DNA from: Scilla litardierei
Taxonomy: Eukaryota; Streptophyta; Magnoliopsida; Asparagales; Asparagaceae
Length of the DNA stretch: 64,000 bases
Direction: 5' to 3'
Assembly: GCA_030789695.1 (NCBI GenBank)
Contig: CM061142.1
Span: forward strand, 152,851,266 to 152,915,265
The position numbers and the translations under genes are program-made. The notes below the pieces were generated by a model. That model was given only the letters and a program-made list of their open reading frames with translations, made no database searches and had not been told where the DNA came from. Below, one piece after another: positions 31,820-42,173 of the stretch. How positions within the stretch are numbered: the first letter of the stretch is position 1; each line of letters starts with the position of its first letter.

Positions 31820-34585
31820 ATGTACACGAGATCCTCGGCGAACCCCGAAGAAATACTATACGATCCGGAGATCGAGTGTACATTGAGGAGGATTCGAGCG
31901 GAGAGGAGACCCGTTACGGAAGGAAATTTTATGACCCATCCTGAGACACCCGAATAATTGGCGGAGCGAATGGAGAGGATCATTTCCATAAGAGATAGGC
32001 TTCGGCCTAAGACTTCTTCCACGACCTCGTCCATAGCCATGTCGGAGTTGGCGGCCGACAAAAATTTCGAGTTGAAGACCGGATTGGTGGTTCTTATGCA
32101 ACAAGATCCTTTTCATGGGAACTCCCATGAAAACCCTCATTACCACATCCAGCTCTTCCTATCAAAATGTGCCACCTTCCAAATGCCGGGCGTCTCCGCA
32201 GATGCTATCAGACTGCGCCTCTTCCCTTTCACACTCAAGGACAAGGCCTTATATTGGTTGAGGACGCAAGCTGAAGGAATCTTCACCACTTGGGATGAAT
32301 TGGCGAGTGCCTTCGTCGACAAATTTTACCCGCCCTCCAAGACGGTGAAGATAAGAAGTGCTCTCATGTCCTTCAAGCAAGGACCACAGGAGACTCTCTA
32401 TGAGGCATGAGAGCACTTCAAGGACTTGCAACATCAATGCCCCCATCATAGCATTGAGGATTGGGAGCTTGTCCACAGTTTCTACAATGGACTCCAACCG
32501 GACACGAAGCAGATTATCGATGCCACCGCAAATGGAGCCATTTTGTCGAAGACTCCCGATGAAGCTACGGCCTTGCTTGAGGAGATGGCCTCGAACAACC
32601 AACAGTGGGGCGACGAGCGTGGACACACTTCGTCCTCCTTGAAGCCGTCTAGCATTTATGAGGCCAAGGCCGTCGCGGAGCTAGCCAACAAATTTGATTC
32701 TCTCCACAAGGTAGTGGAGAGATTGGAGAAGTACATTACTGAGCCTCAAGGAGCCCCTTCTACATCCCCGCCGATAAATCATATGAGCGACTGGCAAGAC
32801 CAATCCCAAGCCATGTATGTAGGAGGAGAGCATGGAGAAGGAGCGTTGGAGCAAATTCAATATGTCGCGGGGAATTCTGGATATTGGGCCAATCCGGCCG
32901 CTAGAAACCATCCGGGTTTCTCATATGCCAATAATGATGGTGCATTGAACCCCTCACAACAACAACCTCCTCAAGCTCGAGCTCCACCACCACAACCGAA
33001 TTATCCACCAAGGGGGCCACCGCAACAAAACTTCCCACCGAGGCAACAAGTGGGACCTTATAGGCCACCCGGGTACAATCAAGGTTGGAGAAATCCCAAC
33101 CCTCCACAAGCTCAACAATGCTCGGAATTTGAAGCTAAGGTGGAGGAGTTTATGGTGGAGCAGAGGAAATTCAGTGCTTCGTTGAAGGCGTGACAAGATT
33201 CTCTTACCACCGTCGTCGCTCAAATTGGGGAGCAACTTGCGTTGCTCAATAGAAACAATCAACAGTTGCCGGCTCAACCCGAGCAAAATCCACGGGGCAA
33301 CACCGGCCATATCAACGCCGTGGTTGTGGTTACTACAAGAGGAGGGAAGGATACCACCACCACCCCCATGACTCAAATTAAGGAACCCGTGGTGGAGATT
33401 CTACAAGAGAGCGAGCCGACAATTGAAGTTGAAAAAGAGAAGGAGCCGCAAGGAGAAGTGAAATCTAGAATGGAGGAGCTTATTGATGAGCACCTATTTA
33501 TGCCACCGATGCCCTTCCCTCAACGGCTAGCTAGAGCCAATATGGAGAAACGGCTAGCCAAGTTTCTCGAGTATTTGAGAGGGGTGAGCCTCAATATCCC
33601 CTTCCTCGACGCTATAGTGGAAATCCCATCCTACGCCAAGTTCTTAAAGGACTTGATTACGGGAAGGAAGAGGAAGGAGAAGATCATGCTCGCGGAGGAA
33701 GGGACTTGGTTCACAAGGAGGGAAAAGGAGCCCGCCAAATTTAAAGATCCAGGGAGTTTCCGGATTCCTTGCACTCTAGGCGGCATCCCCCTACAAAAAG
33801 CATTGGTGGATTTGGGGGCTAGTGTTAGCCTCATGCCTCTCTCCATGTTCCGGAAGTTGAATACCGGCACGGATTTAAAGCCTACCGACATGCGGATTCA
33901 ACTAGCAGACGTTCGGATTACAAGGCCAGTTGGGATCACAGAGGACATCCTACTACAAGTTCTGGGAGGCATATGTTTGCCATGCGATTTCGTGATAATG
34001 GACATCAAGGAGGAGGGCGATACATCGCTCATACTTGGACGCCCATTCCTCGCCACTACCGGTGTCATCGTCGATGTGCGGGAGGGGACTCTTACCTTGA
34101 ACGTCGGCAACATCGAAGTGGAGCTCCATATACTGAAGGCAATGAAGCACATGTCGTATCATGAGGAGCTAGATTACATGGACCTCCTCGACGAGGTCAT
34201 CGAAGAGGCGATCCCCCACTCCATCGGCGCACCCCACGAAGATAGCTTCGAAGAAGGTCTAGATTTGGCCGAGGAAGAGAAGATGGAGCACTCCCGCGAT
34301 ATCTCCATGGTAATTGATGATGGCGACGCTGATGTCGCAAGAATACGGGAGCTCTGCAAGCTCTCGAAATTGAGGACTCCGAAGAAAGCTCCACCGATAC
34401 GACGATCGGTGTCACCGGCAAAGTCGAAGACCGGAACAAGCTCTAGCTTGGGGGAGCCACCCCCCAACATTGACTGTGACGAAGGGGCGCTGAGGAAGAC
34501 CACACACCACCATGATCCAAATCCGAGCGGTCTTCCCGGAAAATTCGACGGGTGCATCTCATATGCACCCAACATCCCGCGCTAA
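31820..34585 (+). pseudogene. gag: Athila gag-protease, three in-frame stops
   Basis: One frame runs from the ATG at 31820 to the TAA at 34583-34585 (about 921 codons). It is broken by TAA (31955-31957), TGA (32408-32410, where the family has Trp) and TGA (33191-33193). The retrotransposon gag domain is at about 32090-32600, with HIQLFLSKC, FPFTLKDKALYWL, WDELASAFVDKFYPP and FYNGLQPDTKQIIDA. A Pro/Gln-rich linker follows. The protease has ALVDLGASVSLMPLSMF (catalytic Asp near 33810, in the D-L-G form seen in Athila) and SLILGRPFLATTGVIVDV. After codon ~840 the normal continuation into reverse transcriptase is absent and an acidic, non-RT tail follows. Confidence 0.92.
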
Positions 34586-34916
34586 ATTGAAAATTTAAAG
34601 GGGTCGAGCTCAAGACCTTAAACGAGCGCTTGTCAGGAGGCAACCCGACGGTTATCGCATTATTTCTATTTTAGTTTTTATTTTTGTTTTAGACTTTATT
34701 AGTGTTTTTGTGTCGTTTGCCCGAAAAATTGTGACAACGGGTCCTATTTTCTTTGACAGTAGGAGGAGGAAAGGATATCTATCATATGGAGGATGACCGA
34801 GGTGAAGAAGAGCGCTCCAGGAATGCGCTCGAGGCTTAGGAGGAGGAAGAAACCACCTGGAGGAAGAAAAACAGAGAGTAGAGCCAAAACGGAGCCCCGA
34901 AGCAGGAAACAGAGCC
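34586..34916 (+). other. Athila post-gag segment (junction left by RT/integrase loss)
   Basis: Non-coding. It starts with a string close to GGGGTCGAGCTCAAGACCTT and AGGAGGCAACCCGACGG, which in full-length Athila elements normally follows the end of pol. I infer that the RT-RNase H-integrase block was deleted with a junction near 34560-34600. No coding signal is seen. Confidence 0.5.
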
Positions 34917-35256
34917 TCACTCGGCCGAGTACAATAGTCACTCGGCCGAGCAAAGAAAGCCGTCTGCCCGAGTGGCGCACCAACGAGGGAAGTCTGTTGT
35001 ACCCAACTCTCTGTCTTTTTTGTGATTTCAGTATAAACTGCCACTCAGTCGAGTATATTTATTTACTCGGCCGAGTGAAACTGATACCCTCCTAGGGCGA
35101 AAATTTCTGAGTAGCTTGTGCCACTCGGCCGAATGGACTTTTTGCACTCGGCCGAGGGTGGCAAAGCCACTCGGCCGAGTCATAAGCGGAAGGAGAAAAT
35201 TTAAAAACTTTTTCGTTACGATCACTCGACCGAGTGACATAGTCACTCGACCGAGT
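34917..35256 (+). repeat. Second GGCCGAGTG palindrome array, upstream of Athila ORF-1
   Basis: At least eight copies of CACTCGGCCGAGT or close variants. The U3 spacer word CCAACTCTCTG is also present (about 35001). This repeats the U3 array inside the element, upstream of the third gene. Confidence 0.88.
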
Positions 35257-35268
35257 CGTAACTTCACT

Positions 35269-35276
35269 TATATATT
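35269..35276 (+). promoter_or_regulatory. Candidate internal TATA box before Athila ORF-1
   Basis: TATATATT follows the internal palindrome array by about 15 bp and precedes a CT/GC-rich leader. The spatial order is the same as in the LTR. ORF-1 starts at 35812. Confidence 0.5.
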
Positions 35277-35811
35277 GCGAGCGGGCTCGACACGAAATTC
35301 GAAGCGACATTTTCCCCAAATCGCCCGAACCCCGCATCTGTTTCTCTCCCTCGCCCGCGATCGACACCCACTCACCCGAATCGCCACGCTGCCGGCCCCA
35401 GCTCGCCCGACCACCGTCGGCCGAGCATCCACCGCCGACTGCCGCCTCCGGCGAGCTCCCTCGCCGCCGGCTGACCGTCGAAAACACCAAATTGCGCCCC
35501 TTAGCTCCTTTTTTCTCCTGTTTTTGACGATCTGTATGCCCATTGAGTCCCTAACTCAAATCAACTTCTTTACTTATCTGTTATACCCCATCTCCCCCAT
35601 GTATTTTGAATTTTATACGCTGATATCATTGTTTGATGCGCATGCTATCTTAGGGGAGCTTAGGGGAGCTTTCGGACGCGCTATTGGCTTCGTGGAGGCG
35701 GCGTCTTCGCACTTATCTACTGTTTTGCTCTCACGGCATGTTCAGGTACCATCGTTCCATTTTTTTAGCACGCCGTATTTTTCATTAGTTGGGTGAGCAC
35801 TCGGAACAGAC

Positions 35812-37905
35812 ATGCCGCCCCGTACACGGCCACGCACTCGGGGAGCTTCCCCCAAGCGGAAGCGACATGATGAGCCCGTCCCCTCCCACGCTAGGGAGGA
35901 CTCCCCTCCACCTTCACCACCTCACCCCACACAGCCACTTCCAGCCAACCCCATCCATTCGCAGCCACTTCCAGCCGATCCCGTTCACGCACAGCCACCA
36001 CCGGCTCCAGCCGTCGGGCCGCTGGGCATCACGTTCAGAGACGACGCACAGCGCGTCCGATTTGAGCGTATCGCCCAGCGCCCAATAGTACCCTCCAGGT
36101 TCGATCATTTAGCAGACCTAGACCGCCTGGGGGTACTTAAGTGAATGCTCACGTTGTACGACAACGTGGGTTGGCGAGATTTTTGTCTGTGTCGGCGGAC
36201 ACCTACGTCCGGCCGACACTCGAGATACTTAGCTCGATCGCCCGGACCGCTGAGGGATGCTCCTTTAGGCTCATGGATCGAGAGTGTCAGATCACTCTCG
36301 ATATGTTTAGAGCATTCTTTCAGTGGCCTGCAGTCCCCGCGCCCGACCGAGCCTATGCCCCCACACACATCCCTCCGCCATCTTTCGATTCCCATGCCTT
36401 TTGGGCCAGGATCACGGGTTTACCACACGCCTTTGACCCTAGTAGGGCCAAGGCCTCAGCCATAGTCCACCCCTGCCTCTGCATAGCACAGTGCCTTATG
36501 GCGACCACCTTTCTTGTGAGGTACGAGCCTGGGACGATGTCTACGCCTGAGCTCTATATGCTCTACGCGATGACTCGCCCCAGAGTTCTGGATAGGGATG
36601 GTGTTGTGATGGTCCCCGCCGTTGAGATTGACGTCGCTAGCTGGTTTTTGGACCGCATCATAGTACCGGTGGGCGCTCGCTCCCCGATATGTTGCGGCGG
36701 CCTGATCACCCTGCTAGCCCTTATGACCGGCGAGGACGTTCCGGCCGACCTGCGTCAACCTTCGGGCCCCACTTCACTTTCGATAGACGTCATGGCCCGG
36801 ATGAAGATGCTTCGTCCGCACGGCCAGTGGCACTGGGTATGGTTGCAAGGTCCCTTCGATGCTGACTACATGATCCTCCCGAGCCCCGCTCGGACACACA
36901 TAGGACCGTCACACGAGGACTGGCTTCCGGCGATGGATCTCCTGATCCCCACCGCCTACGTGTTTGAGGCTGAGGAGGCTGAGCAGGCTGAGCAGGCACA
37001 CCCTGCACCTGTAGACCCTGTGATCCCTCAGCCTGAGCCTGCACTTTATGCCGCTCCCGACACCTCTGTCCACACTTCTGCCGGTGTCGGGAGTACACTT
37101 GCTAAGACGTCCTCCACTTCCACCACGTCTACCACCACCCCCACCACTGTTGTGCCCCTGTCGGTTGAGCCCCTCACCTCTTTGCTACCGGAGCGTCCAC
37201 CTTCTATTGTTGAGAGCGACGAGTCTTCCTTCGCTTCCATCGTGGAGACCATATCCACTTTGATCTCCACTGGGGTATCACCTTTTGGTCCATTCACTTC
37301 CTCCCCAGCGGTCGACCCTTCTGTCTCCACCGTAGCTGTCCTATCAGAGAGTGTCATGACGTCTGTTCCCACGTCTATGTCACTGACCTCTCGTGCTGCC
37401 TCGTCACCGATTTTGTCTTCCACTTCCACTGCTACTGCTTCCACCTCATACCAGCCTGCGTCCCAGCCTCGCACTGAGGCTGGGCATCCACTAGTGAGCA
37501 CATCCCCCTTTCCACACATGCCTGATGGACCGATTGTTTACACCACCAGTGTCCGACAGCCCCGACCTGATCAACCTAGACCTGTCCGTCCCTCCGCTCC
37601 ACCACCCCCTGACACCTTAGTTCAGAGCATTTGTGTTCTGAGGGGGAGATGAGTGGACTCAGGGGCGATTTTAGGGCTCTGTCTTCTACAGTCACCGCCA
37701 TGCAGCACCGCCTCGAGCTACTTCCCGACATTCACTTTTGCCTGACCCAGATTCTCAAGCGACTGCCACGACCACCACCACCAACCCAGCAGACTGTTAC
37801 CCAGCCACGACCACCACCACCCATCCAATAGACTGTTACCCAACCACCACCACCTCCTCATCCACCTCCGCCGCAGGACGGAGATGGCGCAGCACCACCA
37901 GCTTA
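35812..37905 (+). pseudogene. ATHILA ORF-1-type protein (env-like position), broken
   Basis: ATG at 35812 (MPPRTRPRTRGASPKRKRHDE, basic N-terminus, likely nuclear). A Pro-rich segment with PLPANPIHSQ-type repeats follows, then FRDDAQRVRFERIAQRPIVPSRF. TGA at 36142-36144 and a 1-nt frameshift near 36180 move the body to another frame. The ATHILA ORF-1-like core runs over about 36180-36930, with FRLMDRECQITLDMFRAFF, HPCLCIAQCLMATTFLVRYE, MSTPELYMLYAM and CCGGLITLLALMTGEDVPADL. A Ser/Thr-rich tail reaches the TGA at 37650-37652. After another frameshift a coiled segment (LSSTVTAMQHRLELLPD) and Pro-rich repeats continue past a TAG at 37829-37831 to 37905. No transmembrane segment is evident. The role is unknown. 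Confidence 0.85.
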
Positions 37906-39829
37906 GGCACACCCTTGATTCCATTGATATTTTTTGCCGTCATGCTGCCCATTCTCTGCTTGGTCCTGATGATTTTGCCCACCCCTCCTCCCCTCACTAT
38001 TTTTTTCCCCGTTTTGATCATATCATTCTATATCCTTTTTCGGGAGTGAGGGAGAGTATTTTTGGTGACACACACGTATCTGCATCACTCTTATCCTTGC
38101 ATGCATCACACCCGCATCATATTTTCATTTTGTTATTTTTATTTCTTTTTATCATGCATGCAACCCCCCATTACACGTCTCTCGGTGTGCCACACTTCGC
38201 ACATTGAGGACACTGTGCACTTTAGCTTGGGGAAGTGAGTTCTCACGCTTTCCGCTTTTATCACCTTTATTTTTAGTTTTTCCACGTTTTTTCTACTTTT
38301 GCACCCATTTTTCATCACTTTTTCATTTTTTACCATGCATCACGTTTTTCTTATTCTCTTTGTGTGCTGCATTGTAAATAGTTTTTATTTTCTTTTGTCT
38401 TTATTTCTTTCATCTTTCGCTAGAGATGACTTTTCTGTGATGATGATGACGTGGTGTTAGCTTTTCTCTATATGCATGCTATATTTGTCGTGTCATAGCT
38501 TTTTATTTCTGATATCATATGCTATGTTCTGTCTTGCATTTAGAAATAGTAACCCAATTCTTTTTCCGTATGAAAATGGATGAAATTCTATTATTAGCTG
38601 ATGTCTGATGATTCATATGTATGCTATCGTAGAAAACACACCAAGATTCACGCATTGATGCTTATGTCTGGAGTACTGCTTTCTTTTCTCATATCACTTC
38701 TTATTGCATGCTTGGTACGCTTCACTTCGGGTTGATTGAATTATTGCTAGCAATGATAAATCTGGATTAGTTTACTTTTTGAGATCAAACTGAGTAGATT
38801 AGATTACCCTGCCGAAGTTGTCATACACGTCCTATAGAGTGAACTGAGAGATACATTTATTTATTTCTCCACATATCTTGAACATAATTTCTCTATTTTA
38901 TATTCATTGGTGAATCTCCCCTTAGCAATTCTATTATTGGCATCCCCCCGTTATTATATCACATGCTCCAAATTCCCCAAAACCCAAAGAAAAAATATTT
39001 GTATATCCTTCTCTTTGATTTGGGATCATTTGTGTATATATGTTATAAAAAAAGAGAGAGAAAAAGAAAAAAAAGAAAAAGAAAAGAAAAAGATTTGAGA
39101 ATAAGAAAAGAAAAGAGAGAAGAAGTATGAAAACGATCCCATCTCATACACTTTCTCTCTTTCTTGCCTCTTTTGCTTTTATTTTTGTTTTCTTTGACTT
39201 TTGGAGCTTCATAAGGAAGCGGGGATGTAAATATTGTTTTGTATATGCCACCACGCTTATAGATAAGCTTGGGGGAGAGAATCCAATGATGTGTGAGAGA
39301 GTGACTACCTGACGGTGCATGACAACCTAGGCTAAGTAATATTTTATACTTGGTGAGATTGCTAAAGTTTCACGAAATCCAGAAATCTACGCTTAGCATT
39401 CATTTCATGAAAACCACACTTTTTCTATTCTTACTACTCTATCGTGTGATATCTCTTATACTCCTTATAGAAAGCATTCAATTGAAAATTGTGTGATCTA
39501 CGATATTGTATACCGCTTTAGATGCGTCAGACGATGTTAATCTTAGAATTATTCCATTTTTCATGCTATATTGATATTCTTGGGTTTTCAATTTCAAATG
39601 CACCATTGTACTATGATATCAAAATAAAAGTCTTTGACATGTGTTTTATATTCGATGCATGCTATAAGAGTAAGCAAAACCCACGTCCTGAGAAAAATGA
39701 TCTAGCAACTTCCTTCTTCGTTTTCTACTTTGTTTTTCATTTTTCATTTTCCATTTCTCCATCGTTTTCTTTATCTTTATCCACCGGGTTCGCTTTTTAC
39801 TCATTTTCCTCGAGGACGAGTAAGAGGTA
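37906..39829 (+). other. Athila 3' non-coding region
   Basis: AT-rich, with no convincing ORF. It includes a purine run of GAAAAAGAAA type at about 39045-39120 and extra polypurine-like motifs AGCTTGGGGAAG (about 38223) and AAGCTTGGGGGAGAG (about 39266). ORF-like stretches at 38907-39312 and 39522-39830 have no domain. Confidence 0.75.
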
Positions 39830-39840
39830 AGCTTGGGGGA
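39830..39840 (+). other. Polypurine tract of Athila element
   Basis: AGCTTGGGGGA lies three bases before the 3' LTR start at 39844, in the usual Athila form. Confidence 0.8.
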
Positions 39841-39843
39841 TAT

Positions 39844-41669
39844 TGATCACTCCGTATTTTACACCTTTTTTCTGCATGTTTGCATGCCATTTAGATCGCT
39901 CAAATCGTGTTTTGCACGTTTATTCGACAATATTGCGATGCTTTTCACGATTTGTTGTTTTTGTCGTATTTCAGGAGATTTGGAGCGATTTGGAGTGATT
40001 CTGAGATGCACCCACTCCGGAGTGTCACCGACGACTCTCTTGAGGGGTATTCTGCGATTGGAGAGGAGTGAAAGAAGAAAGAACGTCGTAGGATCGACGA
40101 TGAGGCAAAAATACGAAGAATGGGCATTTTCAGCATGCCACTCGACCGAGTGAAGGAGTCACTCGGCCGAGCATAGACAGCCCGCTCGGCCGGCCAGATC
40201 GGACACGCAACAGAGCTAATATCAGCGTGCACTCGGCCGAGCATCGCCAGTCCACTCGGCCGAGCACCGAGACATCCCTCACCCGAGTGGAGCCAAGACG
40301 ACGGCAACCAAAAATGTCCAACTCTCTGGAATCCGTCAGTCAGCCCCAAAGACCGACTAGGCCGAGTGACGAACGCCATCCGCCCGAGTGAAGAACGCCC
40401 ATCAGCCGAGTGAAGATAAGTCATTCGGCCGAGTGACTCCCGAGGAGAAGACCCCCAAGACCCCCAACTCTCTGGAATCCGTCAGGGTCTCTCACTCGGC
40501 CGAGTGACATTTGTCACTCGGCCGAGTGAGCCGCGCTGCTTGTAGCGTAAGTTGCGATTTTGAGGCTGCGCATGGGCATTTTCGTCAGGATTTTTTGGGC
40601 GATTTTGGGGGGTATTTAACCCCATATTTTAACCTAGTTTAGGGGGCTTTTTAAGAACTTTTTGCAGCCTTTTTTAGATTAATTTTTAGGAATTAGATTT
40701 AGCTTTTAGGGAGGAGAGAAAAGGGTTAATTTGTTGGATGCTCTTTTGTTCTTCATTGGTTTGTCTCTCTCCCTATCAAAAACTCCATTTTTATTGAAAT
40801 ATTGAATATTTATATGAATTCCATTGATTTTATTTGTGAATTTCTATTGAATTTCATTATGAATTGTGAGTAGTTTTATTGTCTTAGGGCGTAGGGATGA
40901 ACCCTACGAGCCCAATTTCTAATTTGTGATGAATTGGTGAAATTATTGCTAGAATTGATTAGGGTTAGTTTGGGATTGATTTAATACGAATAGCTAGGGA
41001 TTCATACCGATTGGGATTTGCAAGAGATTAGATCCCAACTCGATAGGAAGCCCTAGAAATTCGAATTGGGTTGCGATTGAATTTCTCCGGAATCGGTTTG
41101 CAAGAGATTGGACCGAAACTAGGGTTTTCGATTGTAATTCTATACCAATACCCGTTTGCAAGTGATTGGACGGATAGGAACTATCCCAACCTAGGTTGTA
41201 GCTCGAGTTTGCACGAGAGTGGGCTCGAGATACGATTGAACGATGATGTTGTTCTTCACGCTAGTTTGCCTAAGTTAGGGTTTGCAAGAGATTGGACCCT
41301 ACCCTAGGTCTGCTATAAACCGACAATAGCGCGAGAGCATGAGCTTGGTTCTACATTAGGTTGCAATTAGTTCCCCCGAATTTCAAGTCTAGCAATTGTG
41401 AAACCTACGAATCACAATGACGAGATACGTCAAGTAGCGGGGATTCCCTACCCCTAGGTGTCCTTATTAATTTGTTATTTCTTTTATACAATTGAACGAC
41501 TGTGACCGCATTATTGCGAACATTTCTCTACCATTCTTATAGCCAGGTGGATTGAAGAAGACACTATCATTAGCCCTCCCTGTGTTCGATACCCGCTCGC
41601 CACTACACCGTGCGCTTGCGGTAAGAATAGCGAGTCGCGTGCCCGGGACGTGTATCCGGGCTCCGATCA
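39844..41669 (+). repeat. Athila 3' LTR
   Basis: TGATCACTCCG...CTCCGATCA, 1826 bp. It keeps the palindrome array (about 40138-40530), TATA-like TATTTAA (about 40613) and the leader hairpins (about 41011-41310). Differences from the 5' LTR are mainly C/T and G/A. Confidence 0.93.
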
Positions 41670-42168
41670 CTAACGATAAACAGTAACTTAGGTGAATTTA
41701 ATCAAAGGAACTAGTCGGTCTGAGAGCAAGTTCTGACCGACTAGTTTTACATCTAGTCGGTCGGTGGTTGTTCTTAGACCGACTAAGAGTAAACAATAAC
41801 TTCTAAATAATTGATTTAATGAACTAGTCGGTTCCAGAAGAGTTCCTGACCGACTAGATTGGAATCTAGTCGGTTGGTCCCCCTTCTTGAACCAACTAAG
41901 GTGCACGAAAAGTCTCGAATTGAAGCGCGAAGCTCCAGGAAGATTCCTACGACTTCTAAGATCAACCTATCTCTAATATAGGAGTGATATGAAGCTCGTC
42001 ACGAATGACTTACTCCAAACTCAACGATCTAAGGAAGAAGCTAAAGAATCACAACGAAACGAATGTAAACGAAAGCTACGGAGACGGAAAATCACACATA
42101 AGGAGAAAATCCACCAAAAAATATAAATAATATAGATAATCCAAATACATGAAAAACAAGTCGTTACA
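41670..42168 (-). repeat. LARD-B 5' LTR, second part (after Athila insertion)
   Basis: Begins with the right CTAAC duplication (41670-41674) and is collinear with 11318-11811. It contains the rest of the palindromic array (about 41711-41900) and ends CGTTACA. Confidence 0.92.
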
Positions 42169-42173
42169 ACATC
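42169..42173. repeat. Right target-site duplication of LARD-B (ACATC)
   Basis: Matches 9529-9533, and is followed by the LARD-A internal region (CCTACCC, polypurine tract in reverse complement). Confidence 0.9.

Larger units (their letters stand above)
29863..41669 (+). mobile_element. Athila-like Ty3/gypsy element lacking RT and integrase
   Basis: 11.8 kb with LTRs of 1816 and 1826 bp, a tRNA-Asp primer site, gag-protease, and an ATHILA ORF-1-type gene. No RT, RNase H or integrase occurs between protease and ORF-1, so it is non-autonomous. The TSD is CTAAC. The LTRs differ by many transitions (about 22 in the first 430 bp) and a 14-bp gap in the palindromic array, so it is clearly older than copia-1. 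All ORFs carry in-frame stops or frameshifts. Confidence 0.93.
9534..42168 (-). mobile_element. LARD-B: non-coding Ty3/gypsy derivative (minus strand), host of two nested elements
   Basis: Two LTRs (2278 bp at 9534-11811; 2279 bp at 28078-42168 once the Athila insertion is removed) flank an internal region of about 3.87 kb (11812-13618 plus 26013-28077). The target duplication ACATC matches on both sides. The internal region has no gag or pol domain in any frame, only a leader/primer region and a polypurine tract like those of the Tekay element. It therefore fits a LARD (large retrotransposon derivative) mobilised in trans by a Tekay-type partner. The LTRs differ at several percent of sites in the part I compared, so it is older than the SIRE copies. 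Confidence 0.88.

Noticed and set aside
36790..37519. Long minus-strand ORFs opposite Athila ORF-1, and similar mirror ORFs opposite gag and env-like genes
   Set aside because: Antisense shadows of compositionally biased coding sequence; no domain.
39045..39120. GA-rich run as a possible polypurine tract
   Set aside because: 700 bp away from the LTR start; the AGCTTGGGGGA tract at 39830 is adjacent and of the Athila type.
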